Shown piece after piece: positions 63,873 through 64,000 of a stretch of 64,000 nt of DNA. The first letter of the stretch is position 1, and every line of letters begins with the position of its first letter. Below the pieces are notes generated by a model. The model did no database searches. It saw only the letters and a list, made by a program, of their open reading frames with translations, and was not told where the DNA came from. This DNA comes from Pirellulales bacterium (lineage in GTDB: Bacteria; Planctomycetota; Planctomycetia; Pirellulales; JAEUIK01), in contig JAIBBZ010000011.1 of NCBI GenBank assembly GCA_019694435.1, positions 1 through 64,000 on the forward strand, written 5' to 3'. The translations under genes and the position numbers were made by a program.

Positions 63873-64000
63873 TTAGGCCTCGATGGCCGTGCAGCGGAAC
63901 CGCATTGGTCCGCCGGCGGCCGACCGTGCCAACATGGCTCGGGCGAGCGCCGGAGTGCGGGCCTGGACCAGAAAGGGAACCCGCTTTCGGAAACCTAGGT
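63873..64000 (-). CDS. C-terminal end of an unidentified gene (partial)
   Basis: Reading leftwards from the window edge the frame is open and encodes about 41 residues, ending QARTPALARAMLARSAAGGPMRFRCTAIEA before a TAA at 63873-63875. The stop lies six bases before the coiled-coil gene start, as expected for an operon. I cannot name the family from this piece, and a chance open frame in GC-rich DNA cannot be excluded. Confidence 0.4.
   Translation of the reverse strand, partial: LGFRKRVPFLVQARTPALARAMLARSAAGGPMRFRCTAIEA

Noticed and set aside
1-64000. CRISPR array, transposase, integrase or prophage genes
   Set aside because: No regularly spaced repeats and no mobile-element protein motifs were found anywhere in the window.

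Overview
The window is high-GC bacterial chromosome that fits a planctomycete of the Pirellulales type. The main evidence is a pair made of a PSD1/DUF1549/DUF1553 cytochrome and a DUF1501 protein. A prepilin-like protein ending in a DUF1559-style tail, a giant surface protein with an LExR-type N-terminus, and many TPR fusions point the same way. No insertion sequence, phage gene, CRISPR array or rRNA was seen. One tRNA gene, tRNA-Arg(TCT), is present.

Layout. 1-2336: end of ffh, then rpsP, trmD, rplS and a YraN-type gene, with rimM missing from its usual place. 2358-17090: an unusual block of seven consecutive genes, each joining a membrane or redox domain to TPR repeats. They are three TMTC-like GT-C proteins, an acyltransferase-3 fusion, a stand-alone copy of its uncharacterised 'GEEISWGQR' domain, a PMT/ArnT-like protein and a seven-heme cytochrome c. 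17170-26819, all on the minus strand: rpsB-tsf-pyrH-frr, a double-parvulin SurA-like protein, then argB-argD-argF-rph. 27043-36999: a DUF547 protein, an AAA ATPase broken by an amber codon and a frameshift, the DUF1501/PSD1 pair, an enolase-superfamily enzyme, a methyltransferase and a pseudopilin. 37157-43863: a penicillin-acylase-type hydrolase and a 1450-residue surface protein with two protease domains. 44590-48417: a B12-binding radical SAM enzyme, amtB with a convincing sigma-54 promoter and a strong terminator, and the tRNA. 48452-59421: an SGNH hydrolase, glmU-like and prs genes, an AlaC-like aminotransferase, a methyltransferase, carA and an ArnT-like transferase. 59418-64000: a minus-strand operon of coiled-coil protein, FGE-sulfatase-domain membrane protein, Zn-ribbon GTPase of the double-GTPase type and a GAP1-like protein. 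It runs on past the right edge.

How genes work together. The housekeeping blocks are standard translation, nucleotide and arginine modules. The two places most likely to hold something undescribed are the TPR-fusion block and the GTPase/GAP1/FGE/coiled-coil operon. The first looks like an envelope glycan or lipid modification locus whose enzymes share one type of C-terminal TPR module. The second resembles NTP-dependent signalling or conflict systems predicted by comparative genomics. Function in both cases is inferred from domains only.
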